Counted from the first letter of the stretch, positions 17,128 to 25,219 are shown. The stretch is DNA of 64,000 bases from Cohnella panacarvi Gsoil 349 (GCF_000515335.1 NZ_KI911563.1:2297604-2361603), one strand, 5' to 3'. The notes: generated by a model not told the origin, from the sequence alone. Numbers and translations are program-made.

Positions 17128-17241
17128 TCACCCTACCGGATAAGGAACGTAACTCAATACCTTCAAATGGCTTTCCCAGGCAATCGTCTCCGGATCATTC
17201 CGTTGCCGACGCTGGTACCAATATCTCTTCAATCGTTTCAT
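17128..17241 (-). CDS. 37-aa small ORF, paralogue of the 17387-17494 ORF
   Basis: Starts at ATG 17241 with GAGGTG eight bases upstream; an in-frame GTG at 17385 would give 85 residues. The product begins MKRLKRYWYQRRQRN and ends ESHLKVLSYVPYPVG. It aligns with the second ORF: a basic aromatic start (RYW/KFW, then RRQ/KRQ), a W-[ED]-S-[HR]-L core and the ending LSYVP. Two such paralogues beside tRNA genes argue for a conserved peptide family, though the function is unknown. A third explanation is a duplicated non-coding element. Confidence 0.5.
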   Translation of the reverse strand: MKRLKRYWYQRRQRNDPETIAWESHLKVLSYVPYPVG

Positions 17242-17386
17242 CGTGCGCTCACCTCGCTTCGTTCGTTGAATTTCGACTTTCTTTCCCTCTAAAAACAAAA
17301 GCCACCTGTCTCCGCATCCCTGCCGCCGCGCAAGGATGATACCGGATTCCAGATAGCCCGATGAAGTATAGGCGTTCACCTTCACC

Positions 17387-17494
17387 CTACGGCAAAGGCA
17401 CGTAACTCAACATCACCAATCGGCTATCCCAATAAAATTGCTCCCGATGTTTGCGTTCCTGACGTTTATTCCAAAACTTCCGCACCTCGTTCAT
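17387..17494 (-). CDS. 35-aa small ORF, paralogue of the 17128-17241 ORF
   Basis: Open from ATG 17494 (AGGAG abuts it) or more plausibly from GTG 17485, nine bases after AGAGGAG. The product contains VRKFWNKRQERKHREQF and ends DSRLVMLSYVPLP. It is strongly basic at the start, like its neighbour. It would be the first small ORF of the tRNA/rtcB unit after the terminator at 17596-17625. Confidence 0.5.
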   Translation of the reverse strand: MNEVRKFWNKRQERKHREQFYWDSRLVMLSYVPLP

Positions 17495-17595
17495 CTCCTC
17501 TCATCATGGAATCGTCCCGCGATCTGAACTTCGAAGGAATCAAAAAAAGACCCCTGATTGCCCCTGATCCTTCCCTACGGCGTATTCAGCCATAG

Positions 17596-17625
17596 AAAAA
17601 GACCGCTCGGCATCAAGCAGTCTTT
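17596..17625 (-). terminator. Intrinsic terminator between the 51-aa ORF and the tRNA/rtcB unit
   Basis: AAAGACTGCT pairs with AGCGGTCTTT (ten pairs, one G-U, loop of eight) and is followed by UUUUU on the minus strand, 36 bases after the 51-aa ORF stop. It either ends a separate small transcript or works as an attenuator in front of the rtcB unit. A second T-run on the minus strand (about 17546-17553) follows direct repeats of ATCAGGGG but has no clear stem. Confidence 0.7.
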
Positions 17626-17660
17626 ACATGTACGCTTATGTAAGTTTACCGCGAACGGAT

Positions 17661-17816
17661 TCAGGCTGTAGAATACAACCATCGAACCGAACCGGATCTG
17701 CGTCCGTAAAGAATGCCCGTATGAGATTGGATGTAGAAGCCATGCTTCCGATTACGATTCTGCGGCAATTGACAAGCAACCGGGGTTGCCAACTCGAGAC
17801 GATTCATCTTCATCAT
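17661..17816 (-). CDS. 51-aa small ORF at the head of the rtcB region
   Basis: Starts at ATG 17816 with AAAGGAG (17826-17832) nine bases upstream, downstream of a good sigma-A-like promoter. The product is basic and begins MMKMNRLELATPV, with NRNRKHGFY and GRRSGSVRW further on. No family is recognised. It is followed by a terminator, so it may be a leader peptide or an independent small gene. Confidence 0.45.
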   Translation of the reverse strand: MMKMNRLELATPVACQLPQNRNRKHGFYIQSHTGILYGRRSGSVRWLYSTA

Positions 17817-17855
17817 GCTTCTGCACTCCTTTCTCGAATGAAATATATGCTGGTA

Positions 17856-17885
17856 ATCCTAACATCCGAACATTAACCATGTCAA
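17856..17885 (-). promoter_or_regulatory. Sigma-A-like promoter upstream of the small-ORF/tRNA/rtcB region
   Basis: Minus-strand TTGACA (17880-17885), an 18-bp spacer and TAGGAT (17856-17861). The predicted start near 17848 precedes the AAAGGAG site of the 51-aa ORF. Confidence 0.6.
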
Positions 17886-17995
17886 CCACTTTTTTCATAG
17901 TCCGCCCGCTACGAGTAACCCACCCACGAATCTGATGCTCACCGGGAATATAGTAACTTAGCGAATGTATGACGCATGGCTAAGGAGGCGCAGCG

Positions 17996-19417
17996 GTGAC
18001 CTTGAAGACGAGAAGGAAGAGAGCGGCAGAACGGCGCAAACCTAGACGAGACCGGGGTAAGAAGCTGATTAGAAACCGGACAACAAGCCGGATCGGCCTT
18101 AGAAGAAGGCTGCAGCGACTACGAAGGAAGCAGCCGATCAGACGGCGAAGACGCCATCGAAGGCTTAACCTATTGTTCGTCGTTCATTCCTTTTTTCCGG
18201 AATCCTACGCCGGGACCGAGAAATTCGTTCTTAACCAAGCTAAATCCTTGAGCGCCAAAGGGCATAGAGTCAAGATCGTCACTTACAGCAATAGGAATCC
18301 GGAGCTATTCACGGCGGCTATAGGCGATGTCTTGTATCGCGAATATATCCATGAAGGGGTTCCCGTTCTGGCCTATCGGCATAGTCGATCGGACCCTGCC
18401 AAGACCTTCGATATAAGCAACAATGATTTGCTACTATTCTCGCAATCGGTGATCAGGAAGGAAAAGCCGCACCTCGTTCATTTCGGGCATCCGTTAAGAG
18501 GGATGGAATTCATGCAAGCTTGCATTCAACTTCGAACCCGATATGTCGTTACGCTAACCGACTTCTGGTTCTTATGCCCGAAGAACACCTTGCTTCGCAA
18601 CGATCAAGCGCTTTGCGCCGGTCCCGACAATGGCCGGAACTGCCTCATCCACTGCCAGATCCCGGACGTGGAACAGAGGCTTCAATCCCATATTCCGCTA
18701 CTGAGATCCGCGAGCAGAATCGTTTCGCCGTCGACGTTCCTGGCAAGCGTGTTCAGAAGCCATTTGCCGGATATGCAAGTGGATGTGATCCATCATGGCA
18801 TGAACCTCGAGAACATTCGAGTCAACGAAAGGAGCTATCAACCCGGAGACTCTCTGACTTTATTCTATGGCGGCACCCTCGTTCCGCATAAAGGGGTTCA
18901 TCTGATACTGCAAGCCATGTCTCTGATCCCCTCGGATCGGCTTAAGCTGAGAATCTATGGGTCTGGCCCCGAGGAATACGTGCGCAAGCTGGAACATGCC
19001 GCCTCCTTAGACGGTCGCGTCGAGATGTTGGGCGTGTATACGGCAAACGACATTCCGAACATTTATCAGCAGGTGGACGTTGCCGTTATCCCTTCGATCT
19101 GGTACGAGAACCATCCTCTAGCGCTGCAAGAAGCATTGGCCAGTCAGGTTCCGGCGATCGCGACCAACGTGGGCGGGATGGCGGAGAAAGTCATAGACGG
19201 CTACAACGGACTTGCCTTCCGTATCGGAGATCCATCCCACCTGGCCGAGCGCATTACCGAGCTGCTCGATAATCCCGCTATGCTTAACGTCTTCAAAGCG
19301 AATATGAAACAAACGCGATTTCCCGCCGTCGAGCAAGAAGCCGCAGCCTACGAGCGCATCTATTACAGTATCGTTCAGCCGAGAATATCCCGCCGAGCGC
19401 GTAAGCAAAACCCCTGA
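17996..19417 (+). CDS. Family 4 glycosyltransferase with an Arg-rich N-terminal tail
   Basis: 473 residues from GTG 17996, set by a perfect TAAGGAGG seven bases upstream. Residues 1-57 are mostly Arg and Lys; the GT-B enzyme then starts at NLLFVVHSFFPESYAGTEKFV. The C-terminal donor-binding region shows GGTLVPHKGVHLILQAM and the E-x7-E type motif in PSIWYENHPLALQEALASQVP. Such enzymes move a sugar from a nucleotide donor to a surface or secreted acceptor. The tail is unusual and could bind nucleic acid, teichoic acid or membrane. It is a stand-alone gene whose stop codon lies inside a terminator stem. Confidence 0.88.
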   Translation: MTLKTRRKRAAERRKPRRDRGKKLIRNRTTSRIGLRRRLQRLRRKQPIRRRRRHRRLNLLFVVHSFFPESYAGTEKFVLNQAKSLSAKGHRVKIVTYSNRNPELFTAAIGDVLYREYIHEGVPVLAYRHSRSDPAKTFDISNNDLLLFSQSVIRKEKPHLVHFGHPLRGMEFMQACIQLRTRYVVTLTDFWFLCPKNTLLRNDQALCAGPDNGRNCLIHCQIPDVEQRLQSHIPLLRSASRIVSPSTFLASVFRSHLPDMQVDVIHHGMNLENIRVNERSYQPGDSLTLFYGGTLVPHKGVHLILQAMSLIPSDRLKLRIYGSGPEEYVRKLEHAASLDGRVEMLGVYTANDIPNIYQQVDVAVIPSIWYENHPLALQEALASQVPAIATNVGGMAEKVIDGYNGLAFRIGDPSHLAERITELLDNPAMLNVFKANMKQTRFPAVEQEAAAYERIYYSIVQPRISRRARKQNP

Positions 19418-19434
19418 GCCTAATGGCCAGGGGT
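19408..19434. terminator. Terminator overlapping the glycosyltransferase stop codon
   Basis: AAACCCCTG(A)GCC pairs with GGCCAGGGGTTT around TAAT. The stop codon TGA (19415-19417) lies in the left arm. It also faces the convergent oxidase operon. Confidence 0.75.
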
Positions 19435-19447
19435 TTACGTTAATCGT

Positions 19448-20005
19448 TTACTCATACTCGGAATGCCGAATCATCAAGCGATAAACAACGTATACCGCCA
19501 TGCAGATCGCGGTCGTCAGAAATCCCCAGCCCAGCGTGATTTGTTCGATAAGCAAGTAGTTGTTGCATAGCTGAACGGGAGCGATCGTGTACAACAGTCC
19601 TAGCGCAACGGAAATCGCCATGTAGCCAATGAATACGGTCGATCTGCAGGCATAGCCTACCTTCTGCCAGCTGTCTCTTAGCGGCAATCCCGCCAAGAAC
19701 GTCAAGCTGACGAACTTGAACAGTTCCGATCCGGCAAGCTCGAGAGATTCGTCCATCGCTCGCGGCAAATTCCAGTACATGACGACGATCGAGAACAGTA
19801 CGATCCCAGGAATGCCGTTGCCGTTCCACTTCGCCAAAAATCCGGGAAACCACAGCTGGAAGTACCGCGCCATCATGTACCCGGCGATGACGAGCAGTGG
19901 CATCTGCATATGCATGTGCATGATCATGACCGACTCGAGAAACCGGGCAACGGGGGGCAGCGCCAAGAACACGAACAACGCGAATCCGTACGCCGCTTGT
20001 TTCAT
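19448..20005 (-). CDS. Polytopic membrane protein of the cytochrome oxidase operon
   Basis: 185 residues with about five hydrophobic segments and a His/Met-rich stretch IMHMHMQMP near residue 30. The ATG overlaps the SCO gene stop by four bases (ATGA). I do not recognise a family with certainty. The His/Met cluster at the membrane edge and the position after subunits I, II and SCO suggest copper handling or oxidase assembly, somewhat like a short CtaG protein. That is inference from context. Confidence 0.65.
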   Translation of the reverse strand: MKQAAYGFALFVFLALPPVARFLESVMIMHMHMQMPLLVIAGYMMARYFQLWFPGFLAKWNGNGIPGIVLFSIVVMYWNLPRAMDESLELAGSELFKFVSLTFLAGLPLRDSWQKVGYACRSTVFIGYMAISVALGLLYTIAPVQLCNNYLLIEQITLGWGFLTTAICMAVYVVYRLMIRHSEYE

Positions 20006-20649
20006 AAGCCCGCGCCCCCCTTATTCAAATACCCTGCAACCTTCTCAGCCGCCCTGTCTGCATCCTCATAATCCATCACGTCTACTAACGTTCCCGCCGG
20101 GTCTACCAAGTAGAACGCCGAATTATGCGCGAAGCCGCCGCTGTCGTCCGGGATGACAATGACCCCGAACCGATCCAGCAATCGATCCAACTCCGCCTGA
20201 TCCTTCACCCTCGCCATCCGCCACTTCTCGCCGTCGGAGTCGAAAAACTGTCGGTACTTTTCAAGCCGCGCCGGGTCATCCCGATCCGGGTCGAAGCTGA
20301 TGCTCAGGAAGACGATATCCTGATCGAGCAACGACCGAGGCAGCTTATCGTAGACCTGCTCCATGTTCCTCTCCAATTCTACGCACACGGTCGGACAGGA
20401 GGAGTAGAAGAACGTAATGAATACGTATCGGCCCGCGAATTCGGAGATCGAGTAGCTGCTTCCTCGGCTGTCTTCGAGCGTTACATCGGGCGGGAACGAA
20501 GGCTGGGTCTTCGCCAACCGAGCAAGTCTGGCTTGCTCCGTCGTGTACGCGGTAAACCCGTCCGTCCCCGCGTAGAACCATACGGCGCCGAACAAGAGAA
20601 CGACGACTAGCGCGACGGTCGTAGGTCGAACTTTGCTCCGGGGGCTCAT
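20002..20649 (-). CDS. SCO1/SenC family copper chaperone
   Basis: 215 residues from ATG 20649. An N-terminal anchor (about 12-28) precedes a thioredoxin-like domain with the copper ligands CPTVC (C85, C89) and H175 in GGFAHNSAFY. SCO proteins deliver copper to the CuA site of oxidase subunit II outside the membrane and act as thiol reductants. The gene follows the subunit I gene by five bases and overlaps the next gene, so it belongs to the ba3 operon. Confidence 0.93.
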   Translation of the reverse strand: MSPRSKVRPTTVALVVVLLFGAVWFYAGTDGFTAYTTEQARLARLAKTQPSFPPDVTLEDSRGSSYSISEFAGRYVFITFFYSSCPTVCVELERNMEQVYDKLPRSLLDQDIVFLSISFDPDRDDPARLEKYRQFFDSDGEKWRMARVKDQAELDRLLDRFGVIVIPDDSGGFAHNSAFYLVDPAGTLVDVMDYEDADRAAEKVAGYLNKGGAGL

Positions 20650-20654
20650 GGCGA

Positions 20655-22334
20655 TTACCAGGTTCTGAACGGCGGCGAGCCCGGAGGCGCATTGACGATC
20701 ATATCGACCAATGGAATGACATAAGCCATCGCGATCAGGAGCAGCATGAGGAATATCGTGCGTCCCCAGCGTTCCGTCCAATAAGGCGTCTCCGATGCGT
20801 TCTCTTCGACGTCCGCGATCGGGAACTCCGTCTCGCCTTTAGGAGCGCGGAACATCAGGTGGAAGACGGCATAGGCTTGCAGGATAACCCCGATCATCAA
20901 GAGCGTGCCGCCGATCGCCAGGACGATGATGTAAGGATCCCAGCTCGCGGCCGTCGCGCTGTCGCCGTAGGTCGTATAGGAAGTTCGGCGCGGCGCGCCG
21001 AGCAAGCCGACCGTATGCATCGAGATGGACATCAAAGCCATGCCGACCGTCCAGATGATCGTCGTGATGACGCCAAGCTTATTGATCTTCGGCGTCAGCA
21101 CGCGTTTCGAAATATACGGGATCAGCCAGTAGCTGATGCCGAAGAACGTCAGCATGACCGTAGTGCCGACCGTCAGGTGGAAGTGTCCGACGACCCACAT
21201 CGTATTATGGACGACTTGGTTGAGCTGGTTGGTCGATTGGACGATACCGCCGGCTCCGCCCGGGATGAACGCGGCCATGGCGATGAACGGCGCCAGGAAG
21301 CGTACGTCGCCCCACGGCATTCGCTTAAACCAACCGATCAGCCCTCTCCCGCCAAGCTCTCTGCCTCTGCGCTCGAACACGGAGAACATCGCGTAAGCCG
21401 TCATCATGGAAGGAACCGAAATGACCAAGCTCATGAATACGTGCATGAATTTAATCGCCAGCGAAATTCCCGGGTCGATAATCTGGTGGTGGAATCCGCC
21501 GGGAATGTTCGTAATGACGAGCGCGATAATAACGAACCTTGTCAACACGTCGCTGAACCGTCTGCCGCCGATGACTTTAGGCACGATGACATACCATGCG
21601 GATGCCGCCGTCAAATACCAGATGTTAACGAGCGTGTGCGCGAAGGACCAGAACAACGTGCGGCTAACCATGACGTTAATCGTGTCCGTCCAGCCGAACG
21701 CCCACGGAATGATCGTAAGCACTTCGATCGTTACCCCTATACTGCCGAAAAATAAGAGCACGAATACGCCGGTCGCGAAGAAAGCGAGAATAGGGACGTG
21801 TTGCCCCTTATTTCTTTTCCTCCAGCTCGCCACTTGAACGAACGCGCCGAACGCGCACATCCAGACGCCGAGCACGATGAACACGAGTCCGATGTAGAAC
21901 CATGGGCTTGCGGCCATCGGCGGATAGAACGTGTACAGCACCGTCGCGTCGTTAAGCAAGACGGGCACGACGACGAGCGGGAAGCCGATGATCTTGAGCG
22001 AGAAGCCGATCCAGGCCATTGTCCTAACCTTAGGTAGCAGACCTCCCAACGTGTGCGACAATCCGGCGTAGAAGTAACCGATGGTGAAGAACGCCGTTAA
22101 CACGATAACGAGAAGGAACCCGTGCGCGGTCAGCACCTGGTAGTAGGTGAGCCACTCCGGAAGCGTTATGAGACCGGCCTTCTCAAGCCCTTGCGTTAAA
22201 CCTAAGATTCCGCCCAGCAGCAGCGCGGCGAAGGCGATGAACATGTACGTCTTGCTAATGAGCGCGTCGCTCGGATTGATCCCCATCGCTCGGTTAGCCT
22301 TGTCTTTAAGCAATTGTAGTTTGGTGGTTTCCAC
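20655..22334 (-). CDS. Cytochrome c oxidase subunit I, b(o/a)3 type
   Basis: 559 residues starting at GTG 22334, about thirteen membrane spans. Heme and copper ligands lie in the expected helices, for example the YYQVLTAHG region of helix II, FWSFAHTLVNIWYL and HNTMWVVGHFHLTVG. The sequence has the look of the ba3 (B-family) oxidases rather than caa3. It reduces O2 to water with high affinity while pumping protons. Together with the short subunit II, the single-helix subunit IIa and SCO it makes a complete oxidase operon. Confidence 0.93.
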   Translation of the reverse strand: METTKLQLLKDKANRAMGINPSDALISKTYMFIAFAALLLGGILGLTQGLEKAGLITLPEWLTYYQVLTAHGFLLVIVLTAFFTIGYFYAGLSHTLGGLLPKVRTMAWIGFSLKIIGFPLVVVPVLLNDATVLYTFYPPMAASPWFYIGLVFIVLGVWMCAFGAFVQVASWRKRNKGQHVPILAFFATGVFVLLFFGSIGVTIEVLTIIPWAFGWTDTINVMVSRTLFWSFAHTLVNIWYLTAASAWYVIVPKVIGGRRFSDVLTRFVIIALVITNIPGGFHHQIIDPGISLAIKFMHVFMSLVISVPSMMTAYAMFSVFERRGRELGGRGLIGWFKRMPWGDVRFLAPFIAMAAFIPGGAGGIVQSTNQLNQVVHNTMWVVGHFHLTVGTTVMLTFFGISYWLIPYISKRVLTPKINKLGVITTIIWTVGMALMSISMHTVGLLGAPRRTSYTTYGDSATAASWDPYIIVLAIGGTLLMIGVILQAYAVFHLMFRAPKGETEFPIADVEENASETPYWTERWGRTIFLMLLLIAMAYVIPLVDMIVNAPPGSPPFRTW

Positions 22335-22349
22335 GTCCGCTTCCCCCCT

Positions 22350-22823
22350 TTAAATTACCGTGATGAAGGTACTCATCATCTGGTGGCCGATTCCGCAATA
22401 TTCGTTGCAAAGCACCAAGTATTCGCCGGGCTTGCTGAACTTTTGCGTGATTTCCTGTACATAACCCGGCGGCACCATCGCATTGACGTTCGTGCCTGCG
22501 ATTTCGAAGCCGTGGACGATGTCCTTGGAAGTCAGGATGAATTTAACGGTAGCCCCTGCCGGAATTTCGATGTTGCTTGGCGTGAAGCCGAAAGCTTCCA
22601 AGATAATCACGGCTTCGTATTCGTTGTCGCCGGTTTGCCTTAACCCCGGCTTATCGAAAGGCGCGGTCTGGTCCACCTTCCGCCAATCGATCTTCTGATT
22701 GCCGCTTGGCGGCCCCATCTCTCGCGCGAAAGTCTGATACCCCGTAATCAGCATGAAGACGATCAGCAATCCGCAGCCGATCAACAGCCATATTTCCTCG
22801 TAACGATGCATTTTCAGCTTCAA
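22350..22823 (-). CDS. Cytochrome c oxidase subunit II, ba3 type (CuA)
   Basis: 157 residues from TTG 22823, six bases after AGGAGGGG; ATG 22811 is an alternative. One membrane helix (about 11-30) anchors a cupredoxin domain with the CuA ligands: the histidine in DIVHGFEI and CNEYCGIGHQMM near the C terminus. The single-helix form is typical of ba3 oxidases. It accepts electrons from cytochrome c and passes them to subunit I. Confidence 0.93.
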   Translation of the reverse strand: MKLKMHRYEEIWLLIGCGLLIVFMLITGYQTFAREMGPPSGNQKIDWRKVDQTAPFDKPGLRQTGDNEYEAVIILEAFGFTPSNIEIPAGATVKFILTSKDIVHGFEIAGTNVNAMVPPGYVQEITQKFSKPGEYLVLCNEYCGIGHQMMSTFITVI

Positions 22824-22835
22824 TCGAATCCCCTC

Positions 22836-22985
22836 CTATACTCTGGACATGTATATTCCGAACAGCAATACGAACGTAAGTGCAATGAACGCGCCAACCA
22901 TCAGTACCGAGAAAAAAGTTCCTTTTTGCGAATGGTCGTGATCCGGTTGTTGTTCTGCTTCGCGGTTCACTCGCTTGGATTCCAT
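22836..22985 (-). CDS. Cytochrome c oxidase subunit IIa (single-helix subunit)
   Basis: 49 residues from ATG 22985 with AAGGAGG ten bases upstream; too short for most gene finders. A charged His-rich start (EAEQQPDHDHSQKG) leads into one hydrophobic helix, FFSVLMVGAFIALTFVLLFG. In ba3 oxidases subunit IIa is a small one-helix protein that fills the place of the missing second helix of subunit II. It is the first gene of the operon, 13 bases before subunit II. Confidence 0.8.
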   Translation of the reverse strand: MESKRVNREAEQQPDHDHSQKGTFFSVLMVGAFIALTFVLLFGIYMSRV

Positions 22986-23078
22986 CGTCGATCCGCCTCC
23001 TTGAATGTGCTTTCCCCTTTATCATAGAGGCTCGGGAAAATAACTTCGTGACTGGCGTCACAAATGCACAAAAACAAT

Positions 23079-23105
23079 AAAAAAACCGATCCTATTCGGA
23101 TCGGT
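23079..23105 (-). terminator. Terminator upstream of the oxidase operon
   Basis: An 8-bp stem ACCGATCC/GGATCGGT with loop TATTC is followed by seven U residues on the minus strand. It would stop transcripts coming from the repeat region before the oxidase operon begins. Confidence 0.75.
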
Positions 23106-23236
23106 CGGGCGTTCGTTTCAACCGCCAAGGTATGGTCTCCAATCTTTCCCGCGGCTCTCCCGACGTTTTGGCGCCAAGGGCGGCGTGCGTCAGAGCGCAG
23201 CAGGATGGACGGCCCCTCTACTTCCGTCTCTACATC

Positions 23237-23430
23237 GGGGGTTCGCACTTTGTCCTCCTTTGGAGTCGCAGCACCGGGGGTTCGCACTTTGTCCTCCTAC
23301 TTCCGTCGCTGCACCGGGGGTTCGCACTTTATTCTCCTTTGGAGTCGCCGCACCGGGGGTTCGCACTTTGTCCTCCTACTTCCGTCGCTGCACCGGGGGT
23401 TCGCACTTTGTTCTCCTTTGGAGTCGCAGC
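23237..23430. repeat. Minisatellite of alternating 39- and 40-bp units
   Basis: Five copies of a unit starting GGGGGTTCGCACTTTGT lie at 23237, 23276, 23316, 23355 and 23395. The tails alternate between TTTGGAGTCGC (39 bp) and TACTTCCGTCGC (40 bp), giving a 79-bp higher-order repeat; a partial unit precedes the first copy. The units are nearly identical. Open frames across it on both strands are by-products of the repeat. Confidence 0.9.
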
Positions 23431-23810
23431 ACACCTGCAATTCTGCAGATAATCCTACCCGAAATCGCTCGTTTAATCCTTCGTCCTGCAAAAGTGCAGG
23501 TATTAGTCCTACAAACCTTCAATGGAGTCACGCGGCGAGCTATCACCTGCACATTTGCATTTATTGATTTAACACCTTACCGGTTCTATGAAATAGCTGT
23601 ACGATCGCAGGTTCTATTGGTTGGCGGAGAGAGTGGGATTAGCTCCGTCGCTGCACGGCCGTATTCACGGTCACACAAATAGCGACTATCACGCCAGGAC
23701 CTACGAATATGCCCCCGGGCATGTCCGCTTTACGTTCCGTTATCATCCCGCATCACCCTATTGAAATAGGGCAGCCCTAACCCCGAATTCAATTCTTTCT
23801 GTTATGTTAC
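23431..23810. other. Non-coding stretch after the minisatellite
   Basis: No convincing gene. It contains three TGCA-centred motifs (CCTGCAATTCTGCAG, CCTGCAAAAGTGCAGG, CCTGCACATTTGCAT) spaced about 55-65 bases, perhaps relics of another repeat. The open frames that cross it are repeat-driven. Confidence 0.5.
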
Positions 23811-23850
23811 AAAAACCGCCCCGCATGGCAGCGCCACGCGAAACGGCTTT
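23811..23850 (-). terminator. Terminator after the spore hydrolase gene
   Basis: An imperfect GC-rich hairpin (CCG..CGC.TGGC pairing with GCCA.GCG..CGG) runs into UUUUUG on the minus strand, about 18 bases past the stop. Confidence 0.65.
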
Positions 23851-23867
23851 CTCGGGTAAGTTCCTTC

Positions 23868-25154
23868 TTATTTCTTCGTTACGTTGAAATTGCTCTCGAT
23901 CAGCAGCCAGTTCTGAGGGAAACTCAGACCCAGCTTCCAGTAGCTGATCCCGCGAAGACCGAGCTCCTTCAAGAGGTCGAATTTAGCCTGGATGGACCTC
24001 GCATCTTCGAACCAAACTTTATGCTCCTTCCCGTTATCGTCCCAATACGAAAAATGCGGAGCTTGCGCCTCATAGTCATACAGAATGGCAGCGTTACGCT
24101 CGCGGGCGAGGGCAATCGCCTGCTGCGGACTGAGCGCTCTGGCGTAAGCGCCGCCGGGCACGTAAGGAAGCGTCCAATCATATCCGTATAGGTTCTGGCC
24201 CATCATGATTTTGGAACCGGGCATTTCGGTAAGCGCATATTCCAGCACCCTGCGTACCGGTCCGATCGGGGACACCGGCATCGGCGGCCCACCGCTATAA
24301 CCCCATTCGTACGTCATAATGACGACGAAGTCGACGATCTGCCCGTGCGCCTTATAATCGTGCGCCGTGTACCACTCGCCGACTTGAGCCGCGCTCGTCT
24401 TGGGAGCCAGCGCCGTCGATATCAGCAAGCCCTCTTGATGAATCCGGGTCGTCGCTTTGCGCAGAAATCGGTTATAAGCCTCCCTGTCCTGCGGGCGGAG
24501 ATGCTCGATGTCGAAGTGGATGTCCCGGAAGCCGAGTTCGCCCGCCGTTGAGATGATGTTGTCCAGCAGCCGGTTCTGTACTTGCTCGTCGTTCAGGATG
24601 ACTTGCCCTAGCTCGGCGCTGAACTGGTCGCCCTCGAGATTCGTCACGACCATCATGAGCACCGCCCTATGCCGGCTCGCGATTTCCGCGAGTCCGTTAA
24701 GCGGGGGGCGTGTCAGCGATCCGTCCCGGTTGATGCGGAAACTGAACGGAGCGAGATAAGTGAGATGAGGGGCAGCCTCTTGCGACGCTTCGAGCAAGGC
24801 CGGCGACACGCTATCGCCTCGAGGCTCGACGTAGGCGTTAATCTCCGCGTCCCTGCGCGGTTTGGGCGGAATATACAGGCGCGTGCCTACGGCTAGCGTA
24901 CCGGCAAGAGGAATCCCGTTCGCGCTCGCCAGCGCCTGGGCCGTCGTTCCGAATCTTCGTGCGATGCTATATAGGGTATCGCCGGAACGTACCCAATAGT
25001 ATGAACCGACGATTGGAATGACGAGCGTCTGCCCGACGACCAGCGGCAACGCCGGGTCGATCTCATTGGCTTCCGCGATCGTAGAGACGGGCATCCCATA
25101 GGTCTGGGATATCCGGTACAAAGATTGGCCGGACTGTACGACATGGATTTCCAT
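23868..25154 (-). CDS. LysM-GH18 spore cortex lytic enzyme, SleL/YaaH type
   Basis: 428 residues from ATG 25154 after AAGGAGG. Two LysM domains (about 3-48 and 52-97; HVVQSGQSLYRISQTYGM and YWVRSGDTLYSIARRFG) bind peptidoglycan. A family 18 glycosidase domain follows, with the active-site strand FRDIHFDIEHL, whose glutamate is the expected acid/base, then PQDREAYNRFLRKA as in SleL. There is no signal peptide, in line with SleL-type proteins deposited in the spore. It would cleave muramic-lactam cortex fragments during germination. Confidence 0.9.
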   Translation of the reverse strand: MEIHVVQSGQSLYRISQTYGMPVSTIAEANEIDPALPLVVGQTLVIPIVGSYYWVRSGDTLYSIARRFGTTAQALASANGIPLAGTLAVGTRLYIPPKPRRDAEINAYVEPRGDSVSPALLEASQEAAPHLTYLAPFSFRINRDGSLTRPPLNGLAEIASRHRAVLMMVVTNLEGDQFSAELGQVILNDEQVQNRLLDNIISTAGELGFRDIHFDIEHLRPQDREAYNRFLRKATTRIHQEGLLISTALAPKTSAAQVGEWYTAHDYKAHGQIVDFVVIMTYEWGYSGGPPMPVSPIGPVRRVLEYALTEMPGSKIMMGQNLYGYDWTLPYVPGGAYARALSPQQAIALARERNAAILYDYEAQAPHFSYWDDNGKEHKVWFEDARSIQAKFDLLKELGLRGISYWKLGLSFPQNWLLIESNFNVTKK

Positions 25155-25219
25155 ATAGAGCCTCCTTCAGGAGAACCGCATTGTCATGCATCATTAATGC
25201 ATATTCTCCTGCGGGAGCT

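Noticed and set aside
17242..17385. N-terminal extension of the 37-aa ORF to 85 residues
   Set aside because: The extension starts at a GTG next to the stop of the upstream small ORF and is not matched in the paralogue, whereas ATG 17241 has its own ribosome site.
23237..23430. CRISPR array
   Set aside because: Units are contiguous with two alternating tails rather than unique spacers, and no cas genes are present.
23064..23682. Plus-strand frames with repeated peptide units in the minisatellite
   Set aside because: All three frames are open because the repeat lacks stops; frame is not preserved by the alternating 39/40-bp period and there is no start signal.
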